Origin: Peptococcaceae bacterium CEB3
GTDB taxonomy: Bacteria; Bacillota; Desulfitobacteriia; Desulfitobacteriales; Desulfitobacteriaceae
Length of the DNA: 64,000 bases
Reading direction: 5' to 3'
Assembly: GCA_001029295.1 (NCBI GenBank)
Contig: LDXJ01000057.1
Coordinates: 124,001 to 188,000, forward strand
The notes below the pieces were generated by a model that was not told the origin of the DNA, ran no database searches, and was given only the letters and a program-made list of their open reading frames with translations. Both the position numbers and the translations under genes were made by a program. Below, piece after piece: positions 62,421 to 64,000 of the stretch. Within the stretch, counting starts at the first letter, position 1, and each line of letters starts with the position of its first letter.

Positions 62421-62663
62421 ATGTACTTCATCACAGGATTAACCACCCTTGACCCGTCTCACAAATCAAGATGTCTCGGCTATTACCGGGACAAGCAGGA
62501 AGCACTATCTGCGGTCAACGAGAACAGGGGCGGCTTTGACCAAGGTATTTACAACTACCTCGTGATTGAGAAAATCGGCGAAGGAATCCACGCCATCGTA
62601 GAAGAGGAAACATGGTTCCGCTGGGTGAACCTCGTTGGCTCATACCGCCACCGCGGCTGCTGA
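62421..62663 (+). CDS. Small conserved protein, MYFITGL family, unknown
   Basis: This 80-residue protein begins MYFITGLTTLDPSHKSRCLG and continues GYYRDKQEALSAVNENRGG and YNYLVIEKIGEGIHAI, ending with a Trp-rich segment. Small proteins of this pattern occur widely in clostridia and their phages, with no known role. aaaggagaacc precedes the ATG. A truncated second copy lies at 56116-56175, and the two bracket the tetR-phosphotransferase-exporter region. Confidence 0.7.
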   Translation: MYFITGLTTLDPSHKSRCLGYYRDKQEALSAVNENRGGFDQGIYNYLVIEKIGEGIHAIVEEETWFRWVNLVGSYRHRGC

Positions 62664-62887
62664 GATGAGATCCCGAAGCTACCGGGGACGGCGAATGTCA
62701 ACTAATCGTGCGATGGATAAAGTCAGCGTTCGTTCTAACCGTGACCACGAGGGCTGGCATCCCGAGCAGGGCGCCAGCCACCTAGTCAAGGTTTCATTGG
62801 TGAGGCACTCCGGAGGAAACAAGGAGAAACGGACAGATCACCTAAAGTTAATTGCCGGGGTTTACTCTACTTGTGTTTTCACTATAA

Positions 62888-63589
62888 TTAGTGCTTGTCA
62901 ATATACTGATTGAGCGCGTTGTGGTATATATCGATTCTCGTTTCCTGCGGCTCAGTTTCTTGATCTAAAACCAGGTCGACCATGTGGTGCGGGGTTTTCC
63001 CGCCTATAAACATGGACTTAATGCAGGAAACACAGTAGACCGCAACATCCTGACAAGGCATCTGCACGGCACGTTTCTTTTGCAGTTTCGTGACCTCTTC
63101 AATGGGAAGCAGCGGATAGAAATTATCGCCGCAGCAGATGGACTTTGTTCCGCTGTATTGGGAATCGATAATTCCTATCTTCATTTTCCGCAAAATGCTT
63201 CTGACTGCTGCATGAACCTGGGGCTTTGGCCGAAACGAACAAGAGTCGTGCACAGAAACTATCAGCCCGGTATGATCCGGAAAGGGTAGAGTTTCAATGC
63301 TATCCAATACTTCCCACAGAGAAATGGTCTGTACTCCATCATATAAGGAACGGAATCTTCTGTCGCAACCCGCGCAATTATTGATGATGGTAGCACCATG
63401 AGGCAGCTTGGGATCATGATGGCAGCAAATGCTATGAAGCTGGACCGGCCCGAAATACTCGCCCAGCATATCCATTATTTTTTGCCCGGATTCAGGCTTG
63501 TAAATACTGAGTGCGCAGCCAGGGTTAAAGTAGCATTTTCCCATATCAATGTCGGAAATTTTAATGCTCGGAATCCGAATGCCATCCAT
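62888..63589 (-). CDS. CCG-domain (Fe-S)-binding protein
   Basis: This 233-residue protein has two cysteine-rich CCG-type motifs: KCYFNPGCALSIY...HSICCHHD in the first half and VSVHDSCSFRPKP...KSICCGDN in the second, with an extra pair in YCVSCIKSM. The pattern is that of HdrB/GlpC-like domains, which bind a non-cubane [4Fe-4S] or a regular cluster and take part in disulfide or quinone redox reactions. The partner is not evident. It follows ogt directly on the minus strand (stop and start adjacent), so the two are probably co-transcribed. Confidence 0.8.
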   Translation of the reverse strand: MDGIRIPSIKISDIDMGKCYFNPGCALSIYKPESGQKIMDMLGEYFGPVQLHSICCHHDPKLPHGATIINNCAGCDRRFRSLYDGVQTISLWEVLDSIETLPFPDHTGLIVSVHDSCSFRPKPQVHAAVRSILRKMKIGIIDSQYSGTKSICCGDNFYPLLPIEEVTKLQKKRAVQMPCQDVAVYCVSCIKSMFIGGKTPHHMVDLVLDQETEPQETRIDIYHNALNQYIDKH

Positions 63590-64000
63590 TTACTGCTCCT
63601 CCTTCCGTTCAAGCTCCAGGAGAGCTTTTTTCATGTCAAGGCCACCTGCATAGCCAACGAAACCGCCGTCCGATCCGATTACCCGATGACACGGAATGAC
63701 GATCATCATTGGGTTTTTATTGTTCGCTATGCCTATCGCACGGCTGGCTTTCGGGTTGCCACTCTCGGCTGCTATCTGCCTGTATGTGCGGGTTTCCCCA
63801 TATGGAATCTGACAAAGAGCATTCCACACTTTTTTCTGAAACTCCGTACCATAAAGCTCATATGGAAAGTCAAAGGTATGACGCTGTCCTTTGAGATATT
63901 CGCATACCTGTCCAAAAGCCAGATTGGAAAGCATCGAAGGTTCGCTGGAACAGTCGATTTGCTCCGTTCGCCTGACCAGAACGACTGCCGTATCGGTGTA
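63590..64000 (-). CDS. ogt: Methylated-DNA-[protein]-cysteine S-methyltransferase, 5' end cut
   Basis: This suicide enzyme removes alkyl groups from O6 of guanine in damaged DNA. The frame continues to the right edge of the window (residues reading TAVVLVRRTEQIDC precede the ATG at 63934), so at least 137 residues are seen and the N terminus is missing. The helix-turn-helix region YGETRTYRQIAAESGNPKA, the asparagine hinge and the alkyl-acceptor cysteine in VIPCHRVIG are all intact, followed by GFVGYAGG. Confidence 0.95.
   Translation of the reverse strand, partial: YTDTAVVLVRRTEQIDCSSEPSMLSNLAFGQVCEYLKGQRHTFDFPYELYGTEFQKKVWNALCQIPYGETRTYRQIAAESGNPKASRAIGIANNKNPMMIVIPCHRVIGSDGGFVGYAGGLDMKKALLELERKEEQ

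Noticed and set aside
62165-62446. 93-codon minus-strand frame covering the terminator and repeat
   Set aside because: It crosses a perfect terminator stem and the ribosome site of the gene at 62421, and has no clear family.
62635-62913. 92-codon frame between the MYFITGL gene and the CCG protein
   Set aside because: Low-complexity basic sequence overlapping the previous gene in another frame; no ribosome site.
1-64000. tRNA or rRNA genes
   Set aside because: No cloverleaf with TTCRANNC-type arm or conserved rRNA stretch was recognised by eye; a tRNAscan run would settle it.

Overview
This is a chromosomal window of about 57% G+C from an endospore-forming, Gram-positive anaerobe of the Clostridia. 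The broad placement rests on four things: a germination protease gene (gpr) next to a small acid-soluble spore protein gene; the sporulation membrane protein ylbJ; the Firmicutes order yceD-rpmF-fapR-plsX followed by FabK-based fatty-acid synthesis; and an 11-subunit complex I operon (nuoABCDHIJKLMN) without nuoEFG. That mix resembles Desulfitobacterium/Heliobacterium-type lineages. No rRNA marker is present, so genus is left open.

Bases 1-7.2 kb hold the 3' end of recG, a mini SASP gene convergent with gpr, rsmD, a coiled-coil protein, ylbJ, a patatin-like esterase and ackA. From 7.2 to 17 kb lies yceD-rpmF followed by a nearly complete type II fatty-acid synthesis cluster (fapR, plsX, fabH, fabK, fabD, fabG, acpP, a second FabK-like flavoprotein, fabF) leading into rnc. 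From 17 to 32.5 kb is a protein-export and translation block: smc, ftsY, mtnA-mtaD (methylthioadenosine salvage), ylxM-ffh, rpsP-khpA, rimM-trmD, a SPOUT methyltransferase, rplS, lepB, rbgA and rnhB. Bases 32.5-42.4 kb carry the complex I operon, closed by a strong terminator.

From 42.5 to 51.1 kb the window becomes mixed: a truncated ABC ATPase abutting a Phd/RelE-type toxin-antitoxin pair, an ECF sigma factor with its zinc anti-sigma factor, a zinc-ribbon membrane protein, yraN, a two-component system whose kinase carries a long low-complexity insert, and a comM/yifB-type AAA+ ATPase.

From 51.1 to 62.9 kb is an accessory island full of broken genes: a frameshifted DUF4829-like gene joined to a glycosyltransferase 3' end, an internally deleted IS200/IS605-type tnpB with an omega-RNA-like tail, reverse transcriptase and YafQ toxin fragments, and a transposase fragment. 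Two items there look functional. One is a probable type I toxin-antitoxin locus: a 32-residue hydrophobic holin-like peptide with a consensus promoter firing antisense from beyond its 3' end. The other is a TetR / rifampicin-phosphotransferase-like enzyme / MFS exporter cassette, bracketed by two copies of a short conserved sequence and gene start. The window ends with an Fe-S CCG-domain protein and a partial ogt (DNA repair methyltransferase), both on the minus strand.
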